Shown here: positions 57,239-64,000 of the stretch, piece after piece
Position numbering within the stretch: the first letter of the stretch is position 1
How the letters are laid out: every line of letters starts with the position of its first letter
Assembly: GCF_030811215.1 (NCBI RefSeq)
Contig: NZ_JAUSQM010000001.1
Location: forward strand, 4,057,071 to 4,121,070
Source of the DNA: Nocardioides massiliensis
GTDB lineage: Bacteria; Actinomycetota; Actinomycetes; Propionibacteriales; Nocardioidaceae
Direction: 5' to 3'
DNA: 64,000 nt
Made by a program: the position numbers and the translations under genes
Notes under the pieces: model-generated
What the model saw: the letters and a program-made list of their open reading frames with translations, nothing else
The model's database searches: none
What the model was told of the DNA's origin: nothing

Positions 57239-59215
57239 TCAGAGCCAGTCGACGTCGGCGGCGTCCTTGCCACCGCTGAGCCGCGCGTAGCCCGGGCCGC
57301 GGTCGAAGAACGGCTCCTCGCCGCGCTCGGCCCGGCGGCGCTCCCGCTCCGCGGCCGTGGCCTCGGCGTCGTGACCGAGGTCGTCGGTCTCGAGCGAGCC
57401 GGTGAGGACCACGCCGTAGTCGGCGAGTGCGGCTTCGGGGGTCACCTTGTGCCAGGTGACGTCGCGGACCACCAGCGCGGGGTCGCGGTCCAGGGGGTCG
57501 CCCCAGCCGCCACCACCGGTGGTGCAGATCCGGATGACGTCGCCGGCCTTCACGAACTCGGCGTCGGCCAGTGCGTCGACGTCGCGCTCGTCGGGCGTGC
57601 CCGGGTTGATGGTGACCCGGAACGGCGCGCCCGCCTTGCCGCCCTTCACGCCCCAGCAGGCCAGGATCGACCGGTCGGCGATGGACATGAAGTGCGCGTC
57701 CTTGAGCATCCGCAGGTGCTTCTCGTAGCCCAGGCCGCCGCGGAACTGGCCCGCTCCCCCGGAGTCGGGGGCCAGGGCGAGCTTCTCCACGAGGAACGGG
57801 AAGCGCGACTCGGTGAACTCGGTCGGCAGGTTCCGCGAGTCGGGCACCACGTGGATGGTGTCCTCGCCGTCGGCGTAGTAGCGACCGCCGGCGCCACCGC
57901 CCAGCACCTCACGCATGAGGTAGGGGCGACCGTCGAGGTCCTCGCCGTACACACCCGTGTAGCGGATGGTCTCCTGGTCGGCCGGCATCCGCCCGTCGAC
58001 CGCCTTGGCGATCACGCCGGCCAGCACGCCGAGCATCCGCAGGATGACGAAGGTGCGGGCGTTGGTGGGAGCCGGGAAGATCGGCGTCACGAGGGTGCCG
58101 GGCTCGGGGAACCGCATCTCGATCAGCGGCACGATGCCCTCGTTGACGTCGAGCTCGGCCATGCGCTCCGGGGTGTCGGCCAGGTTGCGCAGGATCGGCG
58201 CCAGCCACTTCTTCATGAAGACGCCGTCGGAGTAGTCCGCGCAGTGGTTGATCGGGCCCTTGGCCTGCTTGGACGTCCCGGAGAAGTCGATGACCAGGCG
58301 CTCACCGCCGGGGTCGTCCTCCGGCGTGCGGGTGAGGGTGATCCGCTGCGTGTGCAGCTGCGGCTCGTCCACGCCGTCGTGCTCGGCGTAGTCCTCCCAG
58401 ACCCAGGTGCCGACGGGGATCTTGCTGAGGATCTCGCGCCGGTAGGTCCGCGTGGAGTTGTCGATGATCGCGTCGAAGGCCGACTCCACCGACTGCACGC
58501 CGTAGCGGTCGAAGAGCTCACCGAGGCGCTGGGCGCCCATGAGGCAGGCCGAGCACTCGGCGTCGAGGTCGGCGGCGAGCGCCTCGGGGGTCCGGGAGTT
58601 GCGGGTCATGATCGCCAGCGCCGAGCGCACCGGCTTGCCTGCGTCCCACAGCTTGATCGGCGGGACCATCAGCCCCTCCTCGTAGACCGAGGTGGCGCCG
58701 CTGGGCATGGAGCCCGGGACCGCGCCGCCGATGTCGTCGTGGTGCCCGAACGCCTGGACGAACGCGACGACCTCCGGCTTGCCGGTCTCGGTGTTGGTGT
58801 GGAAGACCGGGACGGTCACGCACAGGTCCGGGAGGTGGCCGATGCCGCCCTCGGACCGGTAGACGTCGTTGTGGAAGAAGACGTCGCCGGGGACCATCTC
58901 CTCCAGCGGGAAGTCGCGGGCCACGGGGTGCACCAGCGCGCTGTAGGAGCGCCCGGTCAGCTTGCGCATCTTCCGGTCGTGGATGCCGGCCCGGAAGTCG
59001 TGGGCGTCGCGGATCATCGGCGAGCGGGAGGTCCGGCCGATGGCCGTCTCGACCTCCATCTCGACCGCGGCGAGGGTGCCCTGGACGATCTCGACGAGCA
59101 CGGGGTCGGCGCTGGCGCCGGCGTCCTCGGTGAGGGCCTCGAAGGGGAACTCGGTCGGGACGAGGCGCGATCCGGTGTCGGGGTGGATGCCGAGGTCAGG
59201 CGTGGTGGCGGTCAT
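57239..59215 (-). CDS. hyuB: Hydantoinase B/N-methylhydantoinase (ATP-hydrolysing) beta subunit
   Basis: This 658-residue protein matches the HyuB/oxoprolinase C-terminal subunit. Landmarks are 'IRDAHDFRAGIHDRKMRKLT', 'PGDVFFHNDVYRSEGGIGHL', 'QAFGHHDDIGGAVPGSMPSG' with its metal-binding His cluster, and 'CTTGGGGWGDPLDRDPALV' near the C-terminus. With HyuA it cleaves cyclic imides, hydantoins or 5-oxoproline using ATP; acetone and acetophenone carboxylases are relatives. ATG 59215 overlaps the hyuA stop by 4 bp. The substrate is not decided by sequence. Confidence 0.92.
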   Translation of the reverse strand: MTATTPDLGIHPDTGSRLVPTEFPFEALTEDAGASADPVLVEIVQGTLAAVEMEVETAIGRTSRSPMIRDAHDFRAGIHDRKMRKLTGRSYSALVHPVARDFPLEEMVPGDVFFHNDVYRSEGGIGHLPDLCVTVPVFHTNTETGKPEVVAFVQAFGHHDDIGGAVPGSMPSGATSVYEEGLMVPPIKLWDAGKPVRSALAIMTRNSRTPEALAADLDAECSACLMGAQRLGELFDRYGVQSVESAFDAIIDNSTRTYRREILSKIPVGTWVWEDYAEHDGVDEPQLHTQRITLTRTPEDDPGGERLVIDFSGTSKQAKGPINHCADYSDGVFMKKWLAPILRNLADTPERMAELDVNEGIVPLIEMRFPEPGTLVTPIFPAPTNARTFVILRMLGVLAGVIAKAVDGRMPADQETIRYTGVYGEDLDGRPYLMREVLGGGAGGRYYADGEDTIHVVPDSRNLPTEFTESRFPFLVEKLALAPDSGGAGQFRGGLGYEKHLRMLKDAHFMSIADRSILACWGVKGGKAGAPFRVTINPGTPDERDVDALADAEFVKAGDVIRICTTGGGGWGDPLDRDPALVVRDVTWHKVTPEAALADYGVVLTGSLETDDLGHDAEATAAERERRRAERGEEPFFDRGPGYARLSGGKDAADVDWL

Positions 59216-61317
59216 GCGTCGCTTCCTTCACGGGTCACGATGAGGTTGCGGTACTCGTCGACGCGGACCGCGAAACCGGGGTGGATGGGGACCGTGGAGC
59301 CGAACTCCTCGACGATGGCCGGACCGGTGAAGGTCGTGCCGGGAGCGAGGTCGAGGCGCCAGTAGACCGGCGTCTCGACACGGCCCTGGGCGTCGTCGAA
59401 GAGCACCGAGCGCGTCGACTTCGGCGTCGGCGTGGACCCGGTCAGCGGCTCGCGCGGGAGCTCGGGGCGCTTGATCGGACCGATGCCGGTGGCCCGCAGG
59501 TTGACCCACTCGACCTGCTGGTCCGGGTCACCCTTGAAGTCGTAGCCGTAGAGCGCGCGGTGCTCGGCGTGGAACACCTCGGCGACCTGCTCGGCGACCT
59601 CGGCCGTGAACGGACCGTCGGAGACCGGCACCCGCACCTCGAAGGCCTGCCCGAAGTAGCGCAGGTCGGCACTGCGGGCGAACTGGTGCTGCGCGGGGTC
59701 GAAGCCCTCGGCGATGAGCGCGTCCGTGGCGCGGCGGGTGAGCTCGTCGTACGCCGCGGCGACCGTGGGCACGTCGAGTGCCTCGTGCAGCTGGATCTGG
59801 GTCTGCACGTAGTCGTTGCGCACATCGACGGTGAGCAGACCGAACGCCGACACGTTGCCCGGGTTGAGCGGGACGACGACCGTGGCGATGCCGAGGATGT
59901 CCATCAGGCGGCACAACAGCAGCGAGCCGGAGCCGCCGAACGTCGTCATGGCGAAGTCCCGGACGTCCAGGCCGCGCTTGACGGTGATCTGGCGCAGGGC
60001 GTTGGCCTGGTGCCATGCGGAGATCTCCAGGATGCCGGTCGCGCACTTCTCGGGAGTGAGGTCGAGGCGCTTGGCCAGGTCCTCGATCGCCTGACGCGCG
60101 CCGTCGGTCTCGAGCGGGATCTCGCCACCGAGCAGGTGCGGAGGGATCCGGCCGAGGAAGACGTGGGCGTCGGTGATGGTGGGCTCGATGCCGCCGTTGC
60201 CGTAGCAGACCGGGCCCGGGTCGGCGCCGGCCGACTGCGGGCCGACCTTGAGGGTGCCGTCGGGCGAGAGCCAGGCGATCGAGCCGCCGCCGGCGCCGAC
60301 GGTCACGACGTCGATCATCGGGATCTTGGCGGGGAACGCGCCGACCGAGCCCTCGGTGGTCAGGGTGGGGTCGCCGTCGATGACGACCGACACGTCGGTC
60401 GAGGTGCCGCCGCCGTCGAGGGTCAGGACCCGGTCGAAGCCGGCGACCCGGCTGATCAGGGCCGCGCCGAGGGCGCCGGCGGCCGGGCCGGACAGCACCG
60501 TGGTGATCGGCTGGTGGACGACCTCGTCGGCGCTCAGCACGCCGCCGTTGGACTTCATCACGTAGAACGGCAGGCCTTCCCGGCCCTCCGTGAAGTCGTC
60601 GAGGCGGTCCTTGATGCTGTGGATGTAGCGCGACAGCTTCGGCTTGACGGCAGCGTCGACCAGGGTGGTCATCGACCGCTCGTACTCGCGGTACTCGCGC
60701 AGCACCTCCGACGAGACCGAGATGACCGCCTCGGGGTGCTCCTCGGCGAGGATCTCGCGCAGGCGCTCCTCGTGGGCGGAGTTGGCGTAGGAGTGCAGCA
60801 GGCTCACGCCCAGGGTGGCGATGCCGTGCTTCTTGAACCAGCGCGCGACCTCGCGGGCGCCGTCCTCGTCGAAGGGCTCGACCTCCTCGCCCTTGACGTT
60901 CATGCGCCCGCGCACGCCGCGCACGAGGTGCCGCGGCACGATCCGCTCGGGCTTCACCCAGAAGTAGGAGTTGCCGTAGCCGTCCGGGACCGACTGACGT
61001 GCGATCTCGAGCAGCGACTCGTAGCCGGCGTTGGTGATGAACCCGAGGTTCTCCACCTTGCCCTCGAGCAGCTGGTTGGTCGCCACCGTGGTGCCGTGGC
61101 TGACCGCGGCGATCGCGTCGCCGTCGAGCTCGAGGATCCCCAGGACCTTGCTGATGCCGGCGAGGAAGCCGTCGGCGGGGTTGCTCGGCGTCGAGGGAGT
61201 CTTCGTGGTCACGGTCTTGCCCGTGGCCTGGTCGAACGCGACGACGTCGGTGAAGGTGCCGCCGGTGTCGATGCCGATCCGGATGTGGCCGTCCCCTGGT
61301 GCGGACGCTTCTGGCAT
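59212..61317 (-). CDS. hyuA: Hydantoinase A/N-methylhydantoinase (ATP-hydrolysing) alpha subunit
   Basis: This 701-residue ATP-binding subunit starts 'IRIGIDTGGTFTDVVAFDQA', the phosphate-1 loop of the ASKHA fold, and has 'VSHGTTVATNQLLEGKVENL', 'VLTLDGGGTSTDVSVVIDGD' (phosphate-2 loop) and 'SAGADPGPVCYGNGG'. It phosphorylates the cyclic amide so that HyuB can open it. The start is preceded by a strong AGGAGG. The 94-bp gap upstream, separating it from the amidase stop, contains a small dyad and may hold a promoter. It begins the hyuA-hyuB-NmrA stretch of the cluster. Confidence 0.93.
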   Translation of the reverse strand: MPEASAPGDGHIRIGIDTGGTFTDVVAFDQATGKTVTTKTPSTPSNPADGFLAGISKVLGILELDGDAIAAVSHGTTVATNQLLEGKVENLGFITNAGYESLLEIARQSVPDGYGNSYFWVKPERIVPRHLVRGVRGRMNVKGEEVEPFDEDGAREVARWFKKHGIATLGVSLLHSYANSAHEERLREILAEEHPEAVISVSSEVLREYREYERSMTTLVDAAVKPKLSRYIHSIKDRLDDFTEGREGLPFYVMKSNGGVLSADEVVHQPITTVLSGPAAGALGAALISRVAGFDRVLTLDGGGTSTDVSVVIDGDPTLTTEGSVGAFPAKIPMIDVVTVGAGGGSIAWLSPDGTLKVGPQSAGADPGPVCYGNGGIEPTITDAHVFLGRIPPHLLGGEIPLETDGARQAIEDLAKRLDLTPEKCATGILEISAWHQANALRQITVKRGLDVRDFAMTTFGGSGSLLLCRLMDILGIATVVVPLNPGNVSAFGLLTVDVRNDYVQTQIQLHEALDVPTVAAAYDELTRRATDALIAEGFDPAQHQFARSADLRYFGQAFEVRVPVSDGPFTAEVAEQVAEVFHAEHRALYGYDFKGDPDQQVEWVNLRATGIGPIKRPELPREPLTGSTPTPKSTRSVLFDDAQGRVETPVYWRLDLAPGTTFTGPAIVEEFGSTVPIHPGFAVRVDEYRNLIVTREGSDA

Positions 61318-61342
61318 GGGACCTCCTGTAGTGGGTGCCCCC

Positions 61343-61368
61343 TATTCGACCGTGAGGGCCGGCGAATA
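61343..61368. promoter_or_regulatory. Dyad upstream of hyuA, candidate operator
   Basis: TATTCG (61343-61348) and CGAATA (61363-61368) are perfect inverted arms separated by 14 bases, centred about 38 bp upstream of the hyuA start in the 94-bp gap after the amidase gene. This could be a regulator site for the hydantoinase genes. It is short enough to be chance. Confidence 0.3.
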
Positions 61369-61411
61369 CCTATGGCAAAGCTTGACGAAGAACGACTGGA
61401 TCTCTGTGAGA

Positions 61412-62836
61412 TCAGCCAAGAGTCGGGCGGTTCTCCCCCACCCTCGTGGCTGCCTCGAACGCGCGGGCGATCGCCAGCAGGCGCCGCTCGTCGTTGGGCC
61501 GGACGACGATCTGCAGGCCGACCGGCCAGCCCTCGGCGGTGAAGCCCGCGGGCACCGAGATCGCCGGGCAGCCCGTCACGGTGACGAAGTACGCCGAGCG
61601 CATCCAGTCGAGGTACGTCGCCTGCTCCTGGCCGTTGATGTCGGCCGGGTACTCCTGGTCGGCGGGGAACGGCGGCACCTGGCTCACCGGCAGCACGAGC
61701 GCGTCGTAGGTCTCGAAGAACCGCACCATCCGCTGCGCCAGCGCCGTGCGCTGGCGGTAGGCACGGGCGACGTCGCGGCCGGTGAGGTCCTCGCCCACGC
61801 GGATGTTGTCGGCGAGCGACGCCTTGAACTCACCCTCGTGGGCAGCGAGCAGCTCGCCGTACGACGCCTGGAAGTGCCACGCCCGCAGGGTGCGGAAGGT
61901 GTCCTCCGCCTCGCGCAGGTCGGGCGCCGCCGACTCCACGCTCGCTCCGAGCGACTCCAGCACCGCGCCCTGCGCCGTGACGATCTCAGCCACCTGGCGG
62001 TCGACCTCGAACGCCCCGTCGAGGTCGACCGACAGCGCGAACCGCATGCCGGCGAGCTCGACCTGGTCGACCCGGGCGAAGCTCTCGCCCGGGGTCTCGT
62101 GCCCGGCCGGGTTGCCCGCGACGGGTCCGGCGAGCACCGACAGCAACAGCGCGAGGTCCTCGACGTTGCGCGCCATCGGTCCCTGCACCGAGGTGGTCTC
62201 GAAGATGTTGGGGTTGGGCAGCTGCGGCACCCGCCCGAAGGACGGTCGCATCCCGACGACGTTGCAGAACGACGCCGGGTTGCGCAGCGAGCCGCCCATG
62301 TCGGACCCGTCGGCCAGCGGCACCATCCCGCTGGCGAGCGCGGCGGCCGAGCCGCCGCTGGACCCCCCGGCCGAGCGGCTGGCGTCCCACGGGTTCAGGG
62401 TCGTGCCGAAGATCCGGTTGAACGTGTGGGACCCGGCCGCGAACTCCGGCACGTTGCTCTTCGCGACGATGACCGCCCCCGCCTCGCGCACGCGCTGGAC
62501 GACCAGCTCATCGTGCGCGGGACGGTGGTCGGCGAAGAGCACCGAGCCGAACGTCGTACGCCAGTCGGCCACCTCGTGGGTGTCCTTCACGGCGTACGGC
62601 AGTCCGTGCAGCGGCCCCAGCGGTGCCCCGCTCATGGTCCGGGCGTCCGCCTCGTCGGCAGCCGCCCGGGCCCGGTCGGGATCGATGCTGACCAGCGCGT
62701 TGACGTCTCCGTTGACCGCGTCGATCCGCTCGAGATGGAGCTCGAGCAGCTCGCGGGCGGAGATCCGCCGTGCCGCCACTGCGGCCGCCATCTCGCGGGC
62801 CGTGGAGAAGCAGGTGATGTCGCTGCTCATGCGCAC
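61412..62836 (-). CDS. Amidase-signature family amidase
   Basis: This 474-residue amidase has the Ser-Ser-Lys triad: Lys in 'GLPYAVKDTHEVADW', Ser in 'SAGGSSGGSAAALASGMV' and the nucleophile Ser in 'GSDMGGSLRNPASF'. Such enzymes hydrolyse linear amides or ureido compounds. Here it could act on a ring-opened ureido intermediate such as ureidomalonate, releasing urea, or on an allophanate-like product. The start is GTG 62836 or ATG 62830. It lies 5 bp after the CoxG gene in the same direction. Substrate assignment is inference from the neighbours. Confidence 0.92.
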   Translation of the reverse strand: MRMSSDITCFSTAREMAAAVAARRISARELLELHLERIDAVNGDVNALVSIDPDRARAAADEADARTMSGAPLGPLHGLPYAVKDTHEVADWRTTFGSVLFADHRPAHDELVVQRVREAGAVIVAKSNVPEFAAGSHTFNRIFGTTLNPWDASRSAGGSSGGSAAALASGMVPLADGSDMGGSLRNPASFCNVVGMRPSFGRVPQLPNPNIFETTSVQGPMARNVEDLALLLSVLAGPVAGNPAGHETPGESFARVDQVELAGMRFALSVDLDGAFEVDRQVAEIVTAQGAVLESLGASVESAAPDLREAEDTFRTLRAWHFQASYGELLAAHEGEFKASLADNIRVGEDLTGRDVARAYRQRTALAQRMVRFFETYDALVLPVSQVPPFPADQEYPADINGQEQATYLDWMRSAYFVTVTGCPAISVPAGFTAEGWPVGLQIVVRPNDERRLLAIARAFEAATRVGENRPTLG

Positions 62837-62841
62837 CGCCG

Positions 62842-63486
62842 TCAGCGGCGGCGGGCAGCTGCGGCGCCCACCGCGACACCGAGGAGGGCGATGGCCGCAC
62901 CAGCGACCAGTCCCTTGAGGAAGTCCTGGCCGCTGGGGGCGGCGACGGCCGCGACCGGCGTACCGAACGTGCGGGCGCCCTCGGCGGCGACGGCACCGGG
63001 GGAAGCAGGTGCGTCGACCCCGGCGGCGGGGGCAGCCGCCGGCAGCTGGCCGGCGAGCGCCTTGTCGACGTTGCCGAAGAACTCCGCGGCCATCCGCTTG
63101 CTGACCGAGGTCAGCATCCGCTGGCCGACGCCGCCGATCATCCCGCCGACGATGGCGTCGGCGTCGTAGTCGATCTGGGCGGTGCCGTCACCGTTGTCGG
63201 TGAACCGCACCCGGACGTCGACACTGATCGTGCCGGCGGCGCTCGCGCCCTCGGCGTGCATGAGCAGCGACTCGTGCTGCTGCAGGTCCGAGAGCTGGAC
63301 CTTGCCCTGGTAGGTGCCCTTGATCGACGCGACGCCGGCGGTGATCACCATGGCGTACTGGTTCTCGCCCGTCTCGGAGAGCTGCTCGCAGCCGGGGATG
63401 GTGCGCACGAGCACCTGCGGGTCCAAGATCCCCTCCCACACCCGCTTGACGGGGGCCTGGAGTGTCGCCGTACCGCTGACCTTCAT
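62842..63486 (-). CDS. coxG: CoxG-like SRPBCC protein with C-terminal membrane anchor
   Basis: This 214-residue protein has a START/SRPBCC fold (1-145) of the CO dehydrogenase subunit G family: 'MKVSGTATLQAPVKRVWEGI', 'LDPQVLVRTIPGCEQL' and 'GQRMLTSVSKRMAAEFFGNV'. An Ala/Pro-rich linker leads to a transmembrane helix (about 190-208) with an Arg-rich end. CoxG proteins recruit molybdenum hydroxylases to the membrane, linking them to electron transport. ATG 63486 overlaps the stop of the large-subunit gene by 4 bp. Confidence 0.9.
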   Translation of the reverse strand: MKVSGTATLQAPVKRVWEGILDPQVLVRTIPGCEQLSETGENQYAMVITAGVASIKGTYQGKVQLSDLQQHESLLMHAEGASAAGTISVDVRVRFTDNGDGTAQIDYDADAIVGGMIGGVGQRMLTSVSKRMAAEFFGNVDKALAGQLPAAAPAAGVDAPASPGAVAAEGARTFGTPVAAVAAPSGQDFLKGLVAGAAIALLGVAVGAAAARRR

Positions 63487-64000
63487 GAGCTCGCACCTTC
63501 CTGGTTCGTGGCACCGCCGGCGGCGGCCTGCAGACGCAGGTCGAACAGCTGCGACGGAGAGATGGGCATCGACGTGATCGTGATGCCTTCGGCGTCCTCG
63601 ATCGCGCTGGCGAAGGCCGCCGCGGTCGGGATGACCCCGGCCTCGCCCGCACCCTTGATCCCGAGGGGGTTCAGGGGCGAGGGCGTGACCTGGTGGTCGA
63701 TGTCGATCTTCTTCGGGATCTCGGTGACGTAGGGGATGAGGAAGTCCATGAACGAGGCGTTGAGCAGCTGCCCGCTCTCGTCGTACTCCATCCGCTCGTA
63801 GAGGGCGCCACCGACACCCTGCGCGACACCGCCGTGGATCTGGCCCTCGACGATGCGCGGGTTGATCAGGGTGCCGCAGTCGTGGACCACGGCGTACTTC
63901 AGGATCTCGATCTCGGCCGTGTCGGGGTCGGTCTCGACGATCACGGCGTGGATGCCGCTCGCGAAGGTCGACCGCATCGGGGAGTAGAAGTCCTTGCCTT
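63483..64000 (-). CDS. Molybdenum hydroxylase large subunit (xanthine dehydrogenase/CoxL family), C-terminal part
   Basis: Only the last 172 or so residues are in the window; the gene continues past 64000. 'GIHAVIVETDPDTAEIEILK', 'VVHDCGTLINPRIVEGQIHG', 'GVAQGVGGALYERMEYDESG' and 'GIKGAGEAGVIPTAAAFASA' are the classic C-terminal molybdopterin-domain blocks; the Glu in Gly-Ala-Gly-Glu is the catalytic base of the family. The CoxL-specific active-site loop would be upstream, outside the window, so CO dehydrogenase and N-heterocycle hydroxylase cannot be separated on that motif. Medium and small subunits probably lie beyond the edge. Confidence 0.92.
   Translation of the reverse strand, partial: GKDFYSPMRSTFASGIHAVIVETDPDTAEIEILKYAVVHDCGTLINPRIVEGQIHGGVAQGVGGALYERMEYDESGQLLNASFMDFLIPYVTEIPKKIDIDHQVTPSPLNPLGIKGAGEAGVIPTAAAFASAIEDAEGITITSMPISPSQLFDLRLQAAAGGATNQEGASS

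Noticed and set aside
59281..61542. Plus-strand open frame of about 750 codons opposite hyuA
   Set aside because: Antisense shadow of the clearly recognised hydantoinase A gene, with biased Val/Arg/Gly/Asp composition.
49378..64000. Calling the cluster a CO dehydrogenase operon
   Set aside because: CoxD, CoxE and CoxG homologues also serve other molybdenum hydroxylases; the diagnostic CoxL loop is outside the window, and barbiturase-type, hydantoinase and amidase genes do not belong to CO oxidation.

Overview
The window is very GC-rich, uses many GTG starts, and has tightly packed genes with 4-bp ATGA/GTGA overlaps. It is bacterial chromosomal DNA from a high-GC actinobacterium, most likely a Nocardioides-like member of the Nocardioidaceae. 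The evidence is fbiC (coenzyme F420), glf/glfT2 galactan genes, folP2-gpgS synteny, AccD with an epsilon subunit, DUF2277 and DUF4235 proteins, and a DUF222-HNH gene preceded by 'gtcgagtgcc...gtctcgatacacc' palindromic repeats. No rRNA, tRNA or CRISPR was found.

Layout. 1-2.6 kb: the 3' part of a TIGR03089 gene, then an IS1634-family insertion sequence flanked by perfect 195-bp direct repeats. These are an exceptionally long target duplication that left both convergent neighbours intact. 2.5-15 kb: a cell-envelope block on the minus strand with a peptidoglycan-recognition/FG-GAP protein, a polysaccharide ABC exporter, GlfT2, UDP-galactopyranose mutase, a fused double glycosyltransferase and an LCP ligase; a second, divergent LCP gene follows. 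15-18.6 kb: an enoyl-CoA hydratase-like gene, about 1.1 kb of tandem palindromic repeats that include duplicated gene starts, and the DUF222-HNH gene. 18.6-32.4 kb: extradiol-dioxygenase-like protein, FolP2-like protein, GpgS, ornithine aminotransferase, two malyl-CoA-lyase/CitE-type genes, hydrolases, gamma carbonic anhydrase, purE-purK, an orphan winged-helix regulator, an adenylate cyclase, a PH-domain protein and birA. 32.4-39 kb: acyl-CoA carboxylase beta and epsilon subunits divergent from birA, then a processive glycosyltransferase, a lipoprotein, a response regulator and a GH6 glycanase. 39-49.4 kb: sirtuin, an asymmetric heterodimeric ABC exporter, an F420-type luciferase-like oxidoreductase with an acyl-CoA dehydrogenase, a decayed antitoxin beside a Doc-type toxin, and fbiC.

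49.4-64 kb: thirteen consecutive minus-strand genes that look like one catabolic unit. They are the end of a molybdenum-hydroxylase large subunit (running off the window), CoxG, an amidase, hydantoinase A and B, an NmrA-like protein, carbamate kinase, a barbiturase/cyanuric-acid-hydrolase family enzyme, a CaiB CoA-transferase, a MocA-like nucleotidyltransferase, CoxD, CoxE and XdhC. The molybdenum accessory proteins would build the hydroxylase. The hydroxylase, ring-opening amidohydrolase, amidase and ATP-dependent hydantoinase would then oxidise and dismantle an N-heterocycle. An oxidative pyrimidine (uracil/thymine to barbiturate) route is the best fit, but the substrate is not proven. This cluster is the most promising candidate for an undescribed pathway in the window.
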